64,000 nucleotides of DNA from Alphaproteobacteria bacterium (GTDB taxonomy: Bacteria > Pseudomonadota > Alphaproteobacteria > RF32 > CAG-239), in contig JAFUSU010000026.1 in NCBI GenBank assembly GCA_017467515.1, positions 16,606-80,605 on the forward strand, read 5' to 3'. Below are positions 36,721-45,167 of this stretch, in pieces; positions within the stretch are counted from its first letter, which is position 1; every line of letters starts with the position of its first letter. Below the pieces are notes generated by a model. It did no database searches. It was not told the DNA's origin and saw only the letters and a program-made list of their open reading frames with translations. The position numbers and the translations under genes are program-made.

Positions 36721-37347
36721 ATGGAAAATTTAATAGAAAAAATGAATGTTTCACGTGAAACAATTACAAAACTGAAAGCTTATGAAAAATCTCTAAAAGA
36801 GTGGCAAAATAAGTTTAATTTAGTTAGTAATAACTCACTGAACGACGCTTGGAACAGGCATTTTTTGGACTCTCTGCAACTAATGGAATATATTCCGGAT
36901 GATGCAAAAACATTACTCGATTTGGGATCGGGGGCTGGTTTTCCGGCAATGGTTATCGCAATAGCTTCTGCTCAAAGACTGCCTGATTTAAAAGTAAGTT
37001 TGGTTGAGAGTGTCAAAAAAAAGACACTGTATTTAAACGCTGTTCGGGATCTATGCGGAGTTAATGTCAATATTGTGAACGATCGCATTGAAAATATTGA
37101 TCAGCAAAAAGTTGATGTTATTACCTCTCGAGCAATGTGCAATTTAACAGATTTATTAAAATACGCATATCGCTTTACAACAAAAAAAACTACTTTAATT
37201 TTTCCAAAAGGAAAGAGTTATCAAGTTGAACTTGATAATGCAAAAAAATACTGGCACTTTGATTGTAAAATTAAACAAAATAAAATTTGCAGTGAAGGTG
37301 TTATCCTGTTAATCACTGATTTATCACCTCTTAAAGGAGTTAAATAA
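36721..37347 (+). CDS. rsmG: 16S rRNA (guanine-527-N7)-methyltransferase RsmG (GidB)
   Basis: SAM-dependent methyltransferase. The motif LLDLGSGAGFPAMVIAIA (about 61-78) binds SAM; WNRHFLDSLQL (about 41-51) is family typical. 208 residues is normal. A perfect parS site sits within codons 9-14. The stop overlaps the parA start as TAATG, giving the conserved rsmG-parA-parB operon. Confidence 0.95.
   Translation: MENLIEKMNVSRETITKLKAYEKSLKEWQNKFNLVSNNSLNDAWNRHFLDSLQLMEYIPDDAKTLLDLGSGAGFPAMVIAIASAQRLPDLKVSLVESVKKKTLYLNAVRDLCGVNVNIVNDRIENIDQQKVDVITSRAMCNLTDLLKYAYRFTTKKTTLIFPKGKSYQVELDNAKKYWHFDCKIKQNKICSEGVILLITDLSPLKGVK
36747..36762. promoter_or_regulatory. parS: parS centromere site 2
   Basis: A second perfect TGTTTCACGTGAAACA, at the 5' end of rsmG, 26 bases inside the coding region and about 1.9 kb from the first site. 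ParB bound here could also influence transcription of the rsmG-parAB operon. Confidence 0.92.
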
Positions 37348-38126
37348 TGCCAAGAATAATTGCAATAGCAAACCGTAAAGGCGGTGTAGGAAAAACAACG
37401 ACAACCGTTAATATTGCCACGGCAATGGCTGCTACGGGAAAAAAAGTTCTCGTTGTTGATTTGGATCCTCAAGGGAATGCGTCTACCTCAATGGGAATCA
37501 ATAAAAGAGGAAGAATGGCTTCTTCTTATGAGGTTTTATTAGGGGAAAAATCAGTTTCTGAAGCTGTTGTATGGACTGAAGTACGCAATTTTTCAATTAT
37601 ACCTTCATCTCCTGATTTGGCAGGTGCTGAGGTTGAATTAATAGACTTGGAACACAGAGAATTTATGCTTAAAGAAGCTCTTGTAAAGGGTGCCTTAAAT
37701 TATGATTATGTGTTAATCGACTGCCCGCCGTCACTGAGCTTGGTTACAATCAACGCATTAGTTGCGGCAAATGCCGTGATTGTTCCTCTGCAATGTGAGT
37801 TTTTAGCACTTGAGGGAATTACAGATTTAATAAAGAATATCAATATAATAAAGAAACGTTTTAACCCAACACTTGAACTTCAAGGTGTGGTTTTAACAAT
37901 GTACGACAAACGCAATAATCTTTCACAAATGGTTGAAGATGATGTAAGAAATTACTTTGGTAAAAAAGTCTATCAGACTGTTATTCCAAGAAATGTCAGA
38001 ATTTCCGAGGCCCCATCACACGGAAAACCTGTACTGTTGTATGATTTCAGATGTCCGGGATCGCAGGCGTATATAAGCCTCACCGGTGAAGTTTTAAGAA
38101 GAGAAAAGGAATTGTTGGCATGCTAG
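37347..38126 (+). CDS. parA: Chromosome-partitioning ATPase ParA
   Basis: A Walker-type ATPase that moves ParB-parS complexes after replication. The deviant Walker A KGGVGKTT is at about 11-18 with the signature Lys; DLDPQGN is at about 40-46 and DCPPS at about 125-129. 259 residues matches chromosomal ParA/Soj proteins. It overlaps rsmG by 1 base and parB by 7. Confidence 0.97.
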   Translation: MPRIIAIANRKGGVGKTTTTVNIATAMAATGKKVLVVDLDPQGNASTSMGINKRGRMASSYEVLLGEKSVSEAVVWTEVRNFSIIPSSPDLAGAEVELIDLEHREFMLKEALVKGALNYDYVLIDCPPSLSLVTINALVAANAVIVPLQCEFLALEGITDLIKNINIIKKRFNPTLELQGVVLTMYDKRNNLSQMVEDDVRNYFGKKVYQTVIPRNVRISEAPSHGKPVLLYDFRCPGSQAYISLTGEVLRREKELLAC

Positions 38127-39124
38127 ATAACGAATTTGACATAAAAACAAAAGAAGAAATCAATCCGCATAAAAGGAAAAGTTTAGGGAGAGGCTTAGGT
38201 GCCTTGCTCGGTGATGATGATTTAGAAGAAGAAATATCCCTGACAGAGAACAAGAAAAACAACAATCCGACTTTGATTGATGTCAGTTTAATTAAACCAA
38301 GTCGTTTTCAGCCAAGAACAGAGTTTGATGAAACAGCTCTTGATGCTCTGGCTCAGTCAATAAAAGACAAAGGCGTTTTGCAACCTTTATTGGTTCGCAA
38401 AACAGAATTCGGATATGAACTTATTGCCGGTGAAAGACGGTGGAGAGCGGCACAAAGAGCCGGATTGAACAAAGTTCCCGTTATAGAAAAAGAACTTAAA
38501 GATGAAGAAGCATTAGAAGTTGCGTTAGTGGAAAATTTACTGCGTGAAAACCTGTCAGCAATAGAAGAAGCCGAAGCTCTGCAAAGATTAATGAATGAAT
38601 TTTCACACACACAGGAAGCTTTATCACAGGTTATCGGTAAATCCCGAAGCTACATAGCAAACACACTTCGTTTGCTTAATTTACCGGAAAAAATAAAAAA
38701 TTACATTAAAGAAGGCAAATTAACTGCCGGACACGCCAGACAATTAATAGGTTTTGATAATGCAGAACAACTTGCGGAACAAATCATAAAAAAAGATTTA
38801 AGTGTCAGAAAAGTTGAGGATTTGGTTGCTAAAATCAAAGCGGGTAAACCGGAAGAAAAGAAAAAAACACGATCAGAAGATGTTATAGACATTGAAAAAA
38901 GCCTTAATAAAAGTTTGGGATTAAGGATAAAGATAACCCCCAGCAAGCAAGGCGGTGGAAAAGTTGTTTTACAGTATGCATCTCCGGCAGAACTTGATAT
39001 GATAATCGATATCTTAGAGCAAAAAAGAAATGTTCAAAGCACTGCAACTGTTGCGCCTGTTCCATTACAGGCATCGGCAGCTCCGGCAGGAAATGAAAAA
39101 TTTTCAATTAAAATAGTAGACTAA
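38120..39124 (+). CDS. parB: Chromosome-partitioning protein ParB
   Basis: A CTPase and parS-binding protein. The N-terminal ParA-contact region includes KRKSLGRGLGALLGD (about 14-28), GERRWRAAQRAG (about 104-115) is the CTP-binding core motif, and an HTH (LSQVIGKSRSYIANTLRLL, about 168-186) reads parS. The C-terminus has the dimerisation domain plus an Ala/Pro-rich stretch. 334 residues is full length. Confidence 0.97.
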   Translation: MLDNEFDIKTKEEINPHKRKSLGRGLGALLGDDDLEEEISLTENKKNNNPTLIDVSLIKPSRFQPRTEFDETALDALAQSIKDKGVLQPLLVRKTEFGYELIAGERRWRAAQRAGLNKVPVIEKELKDEEALEVALVENLLRENLSAIEEAEALQRLMNEFSHTQEALSQVIGKSRSYIANTLRLLNLPEKIKNYIKEGKLTAGHARQLIGFDNAEQLAEQIIKKDLSVRKVEDLVAKIKAGKPEEKKKTRSEDVIDIEKSLNKSLGLRIKITPSKQGGGKVVLQYASPAELDMIIDILEQKRNVQSTATVAPVPLQASAAPAGNEKFSIKIVD

Positions 39125-39137
39125 TAAGGAATAAAAA

Positions 39138-39392
39138 ATGACAATACTTGAGAAAATGAAGGAAAAATGTGCAGCTGCAGGCTATGTTCCAACCGCAAAT
39201 ATTGAAAAAATAGCAAAAGCAAAAACAATGATGTTTGGCGATACGGAATGGAGCCGATGCCCTTGTGATGGAAATAATCCGGCCCGTTATTGTATTTCCG
39301 AGCTGTGTCGGAGTGATATTGAAAATAAAGGTATTTGTCATTGCAATTGTTATACAAAAGCAGATAACAGCAAAATCAAAAAAGCAGAATAA
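39138..39392 (+). CDS. Ferredoxin-thioredoxin reductase catalytic-chain-like protein
   Basis: An 84-residue protein with seven cysteines in the spacing CPC (41, 43), C52, C57, CHC (67, 69), C71. This resembles the FTR catalytic chain, where CPC, CPH and CHC motifs hold a [4Fe-4S] cluster beside a redox disulfide; the interval from C57 to the CHC is 10 residues against 11 in plants. No variable-chain gene is nearby. It follows parB by 13 bases and ends with a terminator, so it probably shares that transcript. Function outside thioredoxin reduction is possible. Confidence 0.62.
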   Translation: MTILEKMKEKCAAAGYVPTANIEKIAKAKTMMFGDTEWSRCPCDGNNPARYCISELCRSDIENKGICHCNCYTKADNSKIKKAE

Positions 39393-39410
39393 TCTTCACT
39401 TTTTATTTAT

Positions 39411-39445
39411 AAAAACCGTCTACTATATGGTGGACGGTTTTTTTT
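39411..39445 (+). terminator. Rho-independent terminator
   Basis: AAAACCGTC-x-AC pairs with GT-x-GACGGTTTT, followed by a T run. It ends the rsmG-parA-parB-FTR-like transcription unit. Confidence 0.85.
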
Positions 39446-39513
39446 ATATTTATTTTTATTTGCTTTTAGAGAAAAGAGCAAATATACTGTAAGAAAAATA
39501 AAAGGATATGGCC

Positions 39514-40494
39514 ATGAGTTTTTTCAAAAAATTGTTTTTAGGAAGCATCGCGCTGAGCTTTATTTTAATAGGGGGAAGCGGAACACAAAGTTCTAATATG
39601 CTCTTGCAGGGCGGAGGTTTTATAGGCCTGATTATAGGTTTGGTTGCGCTGTATCTTTTTACAAAAATGGCGTGGAAAGCAATGGGATGCCTGCCGTCAT
39701 TTATCGTTATTATGAGTATTGTCTGTTTTATAATTTATGCTATTGGTGGTTTTAATAACGGTTTAGGCGGTGTCATTCAAAATTTAAAAACATTTGTAAA
39801 TGGCCAAAATACCTTGGCAACGCCTCAATTAAAAGCACCGGAACCGAAACAATCTTCAACACCTAAGCTAAGTGAGAATTTTACGGAAGAAACACAACAG
39901 GAACAAACGATTCCCCAAACGCAGGGGCAAAAAGATAATGGCGGTTTTATGGGGTTATTAAATAGTATAACGGGTGGAAATAACCAGCCCTCGCAACCCA
40001 GCTATGATTCTTTGCCGAGTTTTACAAGTCAGGTGTCTGTTATAACGGCAGATACGCTGAATGTTCAAGGATATAAAGTAAAGTTGTACGGTATTGCTGC
40101 ACCGGATTTAACACAAACTTGCGCAAACAAGACAGGAGCCTCATATAATTGCGGACAGCAAGCAGCCTTATGGCTAAGCAGTTGGTTAACGACAAATCCG
40201 GTTACTTGCAGAGTAATGAAAGAGTTTGGTAATGGAAATATGGTTGCCGTATGTTCTTTAGGACAATATGATTTAGGGGCGGCACTGGTTAATGCGGGAT
40301 GGGCAGTTGCAGACCCGAAAGAAGGTGAAATTTATAGGCCTTACGAAGATAATGCCCGTCAAAAAAGAAACGGTTTATGGCAAGGTAAATTTTATAAACC
40401 ATGGGATTGGAAAGCAATTCAGAAACGCAAACCGCAATATAAAGTTAAAATAATTCAGGATAATCCTAATCGAAAAAGTTTTTTTAAGTTTTAA
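39514..40494 (+). CDS. Membrane-anchored thermonuclease (SNase)-domain protein
   Basis: There are two or three N-terminal membrane helices (about 8-25, 30-48 and 56-75), a Pro/Gln-rich linker and a C-terminal staphylococcal-nuclease-like OB domain starting near residue 175 (VKLYGIAAPDLTQTC ... ALVNAGWAVA ... ARQKRNGLWQGKFYKPWDW). Several residues of the active site seem altered: the usual R-x-x-G-x-D-xxE pattern reads YGIAAPDLTQ, so catalysis is uncertain. The start at 39514 has AGGA seven bases upstream; the ATG at 39508 is too close to it. Confidence 0.75.
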   Translation: MSFFKKLFLGSIALSFILIGGSGTQSSNMLLQGGGFIGLIIGLVALYLFTKMAWKAMGCLPSFIVIMSIVCFIIYAIGGFNNGLGGVIQNLKTFVNGQNTLATPQLKAPEPKQSSTPKLSENFTEETQQEQTIPQTQGQKDNGGFMGLLNSITGGNNQPSQPSYDSLPSFTSQVSVITADTLNVQGYKVKLYGIAAPDLTQTCANKTGASYNCGQQAALWLSSWLTTNPVTCRVMKEFGNGNMVAVCSLGQYDLGAALVNAGWAVADPKEGEIYRPYEDNARQKRNGLWQGKFYKPWDWKAIQKRKPQYKVKIIQDNPNRKSFFKF

Positions 40495-40498
40495 ATAA

Positions 40499-40969
40499 AT
40501 GAATGAATTAAAGCTTATATTTTATTGTAACAGCGAAGAAAAAACATCAGAACTTGCAAAAAGAGTCGCCATTTTAAGCCGCAAAGGAGATGTTTTTGCA
40601 CTCTATGGAACATTAGGGATGGGAAAAAGCGTTTTTGCGCGTGCTTTTGTGCAAGAACTATGCGGACAAACAGATGTTCCAAGCCCTACTTTTACATTGG
40701 TTCAAATGTACGATGCGCCGGATTTTGAAATATATCATTTTGATTTATATCGCCTCAAAAGTCCGGAAGAAATTTTTGAATTAGGTATGGAAGAAGCCGT
40801 TTATGAAGGTGTTTGCTTAATTGAGTGGCCTGAAAAAATGGGTGGCTATTTACCTAAAAAGACCATAAAAATAAATATAACAGCTCAATCAAACGGTCGC
40901 CAAATAGAATTTATTTTTAATAATCAAGAAACATACAATCGATTTTCAGGGATTAAGGAAAATCAATGA
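40499..40969 (+). CDS. tsaE: tRNA threonylcarbamoyladenosine biosynthesis ATPase TsaE
   Basis: It drives the TsaB-TsaD-TsaE cycle. The P-loop LYGTLGMGKSVFA is at about 35-47, followed by PSPTFTLVQMY (about 62-72), HFDLYRL and the late EWPEK segment. 156 residues is standard. It overlaps hprK by 4 bases. The partner tsaD is at 8.7 kb. Confidence 0.92.
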   Translation: MNELKLIFYCNSEEKTSELAKRVAILSRKGDVFALYGTLGMGKSVFARAFVQELCGQTDVPSPTFTLVQMYDAPDFEIYHFDLYRLKSPEEIFELGMEEAVYEGVCLIEWPEKMGGYLPKKTIKINITAQSNGRQIEFIFNNQETYNRFSGIKENQ

Positions 40970-41385
40970 ACAATATCTATGCCACCTGTGTTTCCTTAAA
41001 TAAAAAAGGGATTTTATTGCTTGGCAAATCCGGTTCCGGAAAATCTGATTTGGCTTTAAGGTTAATAGAACAGTGCGGAGCAGTATTGGTTGCCGATGAC
41101 AGAACAAATTTATTTGTAAAAAACGGAGAATTATGCGCAAGTTGTCCGGATAACATTAAAGGATTACTTGAAGTTAGAGGAGTCGGAATTGTTAAGAAAA
41201 AACATTTAATCAACACAAAAATAAAACTTGTTGCTGAGTTGTCTGAAAAAGAAGAACAGATTGAGCGTTTACCAACAAAGGAATATACAGATATTGAGGG
41301 CATAAAAATACGAAAAATAAAGGTGTATCCTTTTGAAATCAGTGCGGCTTATAAAGTAAAATTAGTTTGTGATGAATTAGAATAA
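40966..41385 (+). CDS. hprK: HPr kinase/phosphorylase, short alphaproteobacterial form
   Basis: It lacks the N-terminal domain of Gram-positive HprK, as is normal in alphaproteobacteria. The P-loop GKSGSGKSDLALRLI is at about 19-33, followed by VADDRTNL (about 44-51) and the HprK signature around LLEVRGVGIV (about 67-76). 139 residues. It would phosphorylate HPr on the regulatory Ser, and the HPr at 59.4 kb keeps that Ser (about 51). In relatives hprK often lies with rapZ, manX and ptsH; here it is about 18 kb away. Confidence 0.88.
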   Translation: MNNIYATCVSLNKKGILLLGKSGSGKSDLALRLIEQCGAVLVADDRTNLFVKNGELCASCPDNIKGLLEVRGVGIVKKKHLINTKIKLVAELSEKEEQIERLPTKEYTDIEGIKIRKIKVYPFEISAAYKVKLVCDELE

Positions 41386-41390
41386 GGCGG

Positions 41391-41418
41391 TTGATTTTTT
41401 TGCTGGTTCAGCTAATAT
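41391..41418 (+). promoter_or_regulatory. Possible promoter of the mlaE-mlaF operon
   Basis: TTGATT at 41391-41396, a 16-base spacer and TAATAT at 41413-41418, in the 76-base gap after hprK. Confidence 0.38.
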
Positions 41419-41461
41419 ACAGACAAGTATTTTAAATCTCAGGTTGTGAAAGTTAAGATAA

Positions 41462-42250
41462 ATGATAAAGTTTATGGAAAAATTTTTACGTCGCTTAGGT
41501 AAAACAGGCGTAACTTTTATTTGTCGTCTGGGTGAATTATCATTATTTATCGGTCGAGCTTTGTATAATTGTATGACACCACCGTTTTATTTTAAATTGC
41601 TTGGTCGTCAATTTTTGGATATTGGTTTTTACTCTTTACCGGTTGTTGCTCTAACAACAATTTTTGCGGGTATGGTTATTGCATTGCAGACATATTCAGG
41701 GTTTTCGAGCTATGGAGCAGAAAGCGCTGTTGCTGCTGTTGTTTTAATTTCGGTAACCCGAGAATTAGCCCCTGTTTTTTGCGGATTAATGGTTGCCGGA
41801 CGAATAGGTGCCGCAATGGCCGCAGAAATAGGAACAATGCGCGTTACAGAACAAATTGATGCCTTAACGACATTATCAACCAATCCTTTCAAATATCTTG
41901 TTACACCCAGAATTTTGGCAGGAATTATTGTATTACCTTTGTTAGTGATTGTTGGGGATATCATTGGTATTTTCGGTGGCTATGTTGTTAGTATTTATCA
42001 GCTTGATTTTAATCCGGCAAACTACATTAATTCGACAATTGATGAACTTCAAACAATTGATATTGTAACAGGTTTGATAAAAGGGGCCGTTTTCGGATTT
42101 ATTATTTCATTAATGGGGTGCTATAACGGTTACAAATCTCGCGGTGGTGCTCAAGGTGTCGGTGAAGCGACAACAAATGCAGTAGTGACATCTTCAATCC
42201 TTATTTTAATTTTTAACTACATTATTACCGGTATGCTGTTTACCAAATAG
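41462..42250 (+). CDS. mlaE: MlaE-family lipid ABC transporter permease
   Basis: An integral membrane permease of the MlaE/YrbE type in phospholipid trafficking between the membranes. It has about five helices and the family segments EVTRELAP-like VTRELAPVFCGLMVAGRIGA and the following EIGTMRVTEQIDAL. 262 residues is typical. mlaF follows 11 bases later; mlaD and mlaC are not in the window, so the substrate-binding part is elsewhere. An in-frame ATG 12 bases later (MEKFL) is also possible. Confidence 0.9.
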   Translation: MIKFMEKFLRRLGKTGVTFICRLGELSLFIGRALYNCMTPPFYFKLLGRQFLDIGFYSLPVVALTTIFAGMVIALQTYSGFSSYGAESAVAAVVLISVTRELAPVFCGLMVAGRIGAAMAAEIGTMRVTEQIDALTTLSTNPFKYLVTPRILAGIIVLPLLVIVGDIIGIFGGYVVSIYQLDFNPANYINSTIDELQTIDIVTGLIKGAVFGFIISLMGCYNGYKSRGGAQGVGEATTNAVVTSSILILIFNYIITGMLFTK

Positions 42251-42261
42251 GAGTTTCAAAA

Positions 42262-43026
42262 ATGACAGAAAATAAAATAGAAATTCGCGGTCTTCATAAG
42301 GCGTTTGGTAAAAAGAAAGTTTTGGACGGTGTTGATATAGATGTTAAAAAAGGAGAATCTTTGGTTGTTATCGGCGGATCCGGTACGGGAAAATCTGTTT
42401 TAATCAAATGTATTCAAGGTATTTTAACACCGGATTCCGGTTCTATTAAAATAGATGATGTTGATATCACGCAAATTTCTCATAAAGAAGCAGAGCAAAG
42501 CTATGCTAAAATGGGAATGTTGTTTCAGGGCGCGGCTTTGTTTGACAGCTTAAAAGTTTGGGAAAATGTAGCATTCGGACTCATTGAAAATCAAAAAATG
42601 CCTCGTCGTGAAGCAAAAACGGAAGCAATACGCGTTTTGAGGCAGGTTGGTTTGGCGCCAGATGTGGCAGATTTGTCCCCATCAGAATTATCCGGAGGTA
42701 TGCAGAAACGTGTTGGTTTGGCGCGCGCCATAGCCACAAAACCGGAAATTATTTTCTTTGATGAACCGACAACTGGTCTTGATCCTATAATGTCAGACGT
42801 CATTAATGATTTGATTATAGAGTCTGTTAAAGGAATTGGGGCTACGGCTTTAACAATTACGCACGATATGGCTTCGGCGCGCAAAATTGCCGATAAAATA
42901 GCTATGCTTTACAAAGGGAAGATTATTTGGCAGGGAACCGTTAAAGAAATGGATAAAACAGATAATCCGTATGTAAAACAATTTATTAAAGGAAGTTCTC
43001 AAGGACCTATCAGTGTTGAGGTATAA
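42262..43026 (+). CDS. mlaF: MlaF-family ABC transporter ATP-binding protein
   Basis: The ATPase partner of the preceding permease. Walker A GGSGTGKSV lies at about 39-47, the signature LSGGMQKRVGLARA at about 141-154 with the MQKR variant typical of MlaF, and Walker B EIIFFDEPTTGLDP at about 160-173. 254 residues. It is followed after 2 bases by radA, probably on the same transcript. Confidence 0.92.
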   Translation: MTENKIEIRGLHKAFGKKKVLDGVDIDVKKGESLVVIGGSGTGKSVLIKCIQGILTPDSGSIKIDDVDITQISHKEAEQSYAKMGMLFQGAALFDSLKVWENVAFGLIENQKMPRREAKTEAIRVLRQVGLAPDVADLSPSELSGGMQKRVGLARAIATKPEIIFFDEPTTGLDPIMSDVINDLIIESVKGIGATALTITHDMASARKIADKIAMLYKGKIIWQGTVKEMDKTDNPYVKQFIKGSSQGPISVEV

Positions 43027-43028
43027 AA

Positions 43029-44402
43029 GTGGCAAAAAAAGGAGCAACAGAATTTATATGTCAAACCTGCGGTGCGGCCTATCCTAAATGGCAGGGCCGA
43101 TGTGATTCTTGCGGAGAATGGAATACAATTGTTGAAGAAAAAGTAACAGGTGAAGGTTTTTCAAATTTTGCTCCGAAAAAAAAAGGTCAAATGCTTGAGT
43201 TCGTTCCTTTGAGCGGTGTTCAGGAAAAATTAGTCAGACTGGAAACAAGTATCAAAGAATTAGATCGTGTCAGTGGCGGCGGATTAGTTCCCGGTTCTGT
43301 TATTTTAGTTGGCGGAGATCCGGGAATAGGTAAATCAACTTTATTACTGCAAACCTGCGCAAAAATAGCGGATAAAGATACCGATTATGAATGTTATTAT
43401 ATTTCAGGAGAAGAAGCGATTGATCAGGTCAGAATCAGAGCAAAACGTCTGGGTTTAGAGCAATCTCCGGTAAAATTAACAAGCGCCACGGATGTTAAAA
43501 ACATAATAACAACACTTGAAAAATCAAAAGCAACCGTTGTCATCATAGATTCCATTCAAACAATGTATTTGGAGGAAGTTGAATCCACTCCGGGAAGTGT
43601 GGCTCAAGTTCGAGCTTGCGCTTATGAACTGATAAAATTGGCAAAAAAGAAAGGATTCGTGCTGTTTTTGGTAGGGCACGTTACCAAACAGGGATCTATC
43701 GCCGGACCTCGTGTTTTGGAGCATATGGTTGATACGGTGCTTTATTTTGAAGGCGAAAGAGGACATCATTTCAGAATTTTACGAGCGGTTAAAAATCGTT
43801 ACGGAGCGACAGATGAAATCGGTGTTTTTGAAATGCAGGATAAGGGCTTGGTAGAAGTCGAAAATCCATCAGCTTTATTCTTAGCGGAAAGGCAGGGGAA
43901 TATTTCCGGTTCATGTGTTTTTGCAGGGATAGAGGGATCAAGGCCTGTTTTGGTGGAAATTCAGGCATTGGTGAGCCCGACCGGATACGCAAGTCCCAAA
44001 AGAGCTGTTGTCGGGTGGGATTCCAACAGATTGGCGATGGTTTTGGCTGTGTTGGAAGCGCGTTGCGGTATGAATTTATCTTCTCAAGACGTTTACTTAA
44101 ACATAGCGGGCGGATTGAAAATATCAGAACCTGCGGCTGATTTGGCGGTAGCCATGGCTGTTATTTCTTCGCTGACCAATAAACCATTACCGGCAGATGC
44201 CGTTATTTTCGGAGAAATAGGATTATCCGGAGAAATTCGTTCAGTCGGACAGCCTAATGCTCGTTTAAAAGAAGCGCACAAATTAGGGTTTAATAATGCG
44301 ATAACGCCGCCAACACACGGCAATGAAAAAAAGAACACCTCATATGATATGAATATCTATGAAATAGGCAATGTTCAGAGATTAATTAATTGGTTTAACT
44401 AG
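43029..44402 (+). CDS. radA: DNA repair ATPase RadA (Sms)
   Basis: A branch-migration helicase in recombination. The N-terminal zinc finger has two CxxC pairs (C-QTC, C-DSC; about 11-28), then Walker A GGDPGIGKST (about 95-104), the RadA-specific KNRYG (about 255-259) and a Lon-protease-like C-terminal domain. 457 residues. The start codon is GTG. radA-cvpA order is common in alphaproteobacteria. Confidence 0.95.
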   Translation: MAKKGATEFICQTCGAAYPKWQGRCDSCGEWNTIVEEKVTGEGFSNFAPKKKGQMLEFVPLSGVQEKLVRLETSIKELDRVSGGGLVPGSVILVGGDPGIGKSTLLLQTCAKIADKDTDYECYYISGEEAIDQVRIRAKRLGLEQSPVKLTSATDVKNIITTLEKSKATVVIIDSIQTMYLEEVESTPGSVAQVRACAYELIKLAKKKGFVLFLVGHVTKQGSIAGPRVLEHMVDTVLYFEGERGHHFRILRAVKNRYGATDEIGVFEMQDKGLVEVENPSALFLAERQGNISGSCVFAGIEGSRPVLVEIQALVSPTGYASPKRAVVGWDSNRLAMVLAVLEARCGMNLSSQDVYLNIAGGLKISEPAADLAVAMAVISSLTNKPLPADAVIFGEIGLSGEIRSVGQPNARLKEAHKLGFNNAITPPTHGNEKKNTSYDMNIYEIGNVQRLINWFN

Positions 44403-44411
44403 GACATAACA

Positions 44412-45164
44412 ATGACAAACTTAAATAATCTTGATGTAATCATTTTAATCATCGTCTGTATTTCAGGTATAATCGCTCTGAGTCGCGGCTTAATCAAAGA
44501 AGTTTTAAGCATTGTTGGCTGGGTATTAAGCGGTTTTGCCGTTGTATGGTTATTACCTCTCTTTACGCCTGTTGTTAAAGAATATGTCGATAGCGGATTG
44601 CTGGCGGGGATTATCAGTGCAATTTTCATTTTAATTTTATTTATGGTAGTTTGGATTTATTTGACGGAAAGTTTAATCGGAAAAATCAGAGGAAGCAAAC
44701 TAAACGGAATTGATCGCATATTAGGTTTATTTTTCGGATTGATGAGAGCCTTTTTACTTGTAATTTTGGTTAATATACTCACCAGTTGGTGTATTCCTCC
44801 GGAAAAGCAACCGGAATTTATGCAAAAATCAAAATATTTTCAAAAAGCCGGAGAGTTTGCTAAACCGATAGAAGGCTTAATTCCTCAAGAAACGTTGGAT
44901 ATCATCAAAAAGAAAACAGATGAATATATGGCAACGGATAAAGAAAAAGACAACAAAGAAGAAACAACAAAAGAGGAAAAAAAGAAAATAGAAGCCGATG
45001 AGTTGTTCAATCGTCTGGCAAAGCCTGAAATAGAAAAGAAAACGGACAAGAAAGGTGATGACAACAAAAAGGAAGAAACCGCCAAAAAAAGTACAGAAAA
45101 CTTTTCCGGTTATAATAACAGCGAAAGAGAAAATCTGGATCGCTTAGTGGATACGGTTGACTAA
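44412..45164 (+). CDS. cvpA: CvpA-family membrane protein
   Basis: The N-terminal half has four membrane helices in the CvpA arrangement, opening with LDVIILIIVCISGIIALSRG; the family is implicated in colicin V export and envelope integrity. The C-terminal part (about 165-250) is a highly charged Lys/Glu-rich tail, longer than in E. coli CvpA (162 residues). It follows radA by 9 bases; purF, its usual neighbour, is not here. Confidence 0.85.
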   Translation: MTNLNNLDVIILIIVCISGIIALSRGLIKEVLSIVGWVLSGFAVVWLLPLFTPVVKEYVDSGLLAGIISAIFILILFMVVWIYLTESLIGKIRGSKLNGIDRILGLFFGLMRAFLLVILVNILTSWCIPPEKQPEFMQKSKYFQKAGEFAKPIEGLIPQETLDIIKKKTDEYMATDKEKDNKEETTKEEKKKIEADELFNRLAKPEIEKKTDKKGDDNKKEETAKKSTENFSGYNNSERENLDRLVDTVD

Positions 45165-45167
45165 AAA

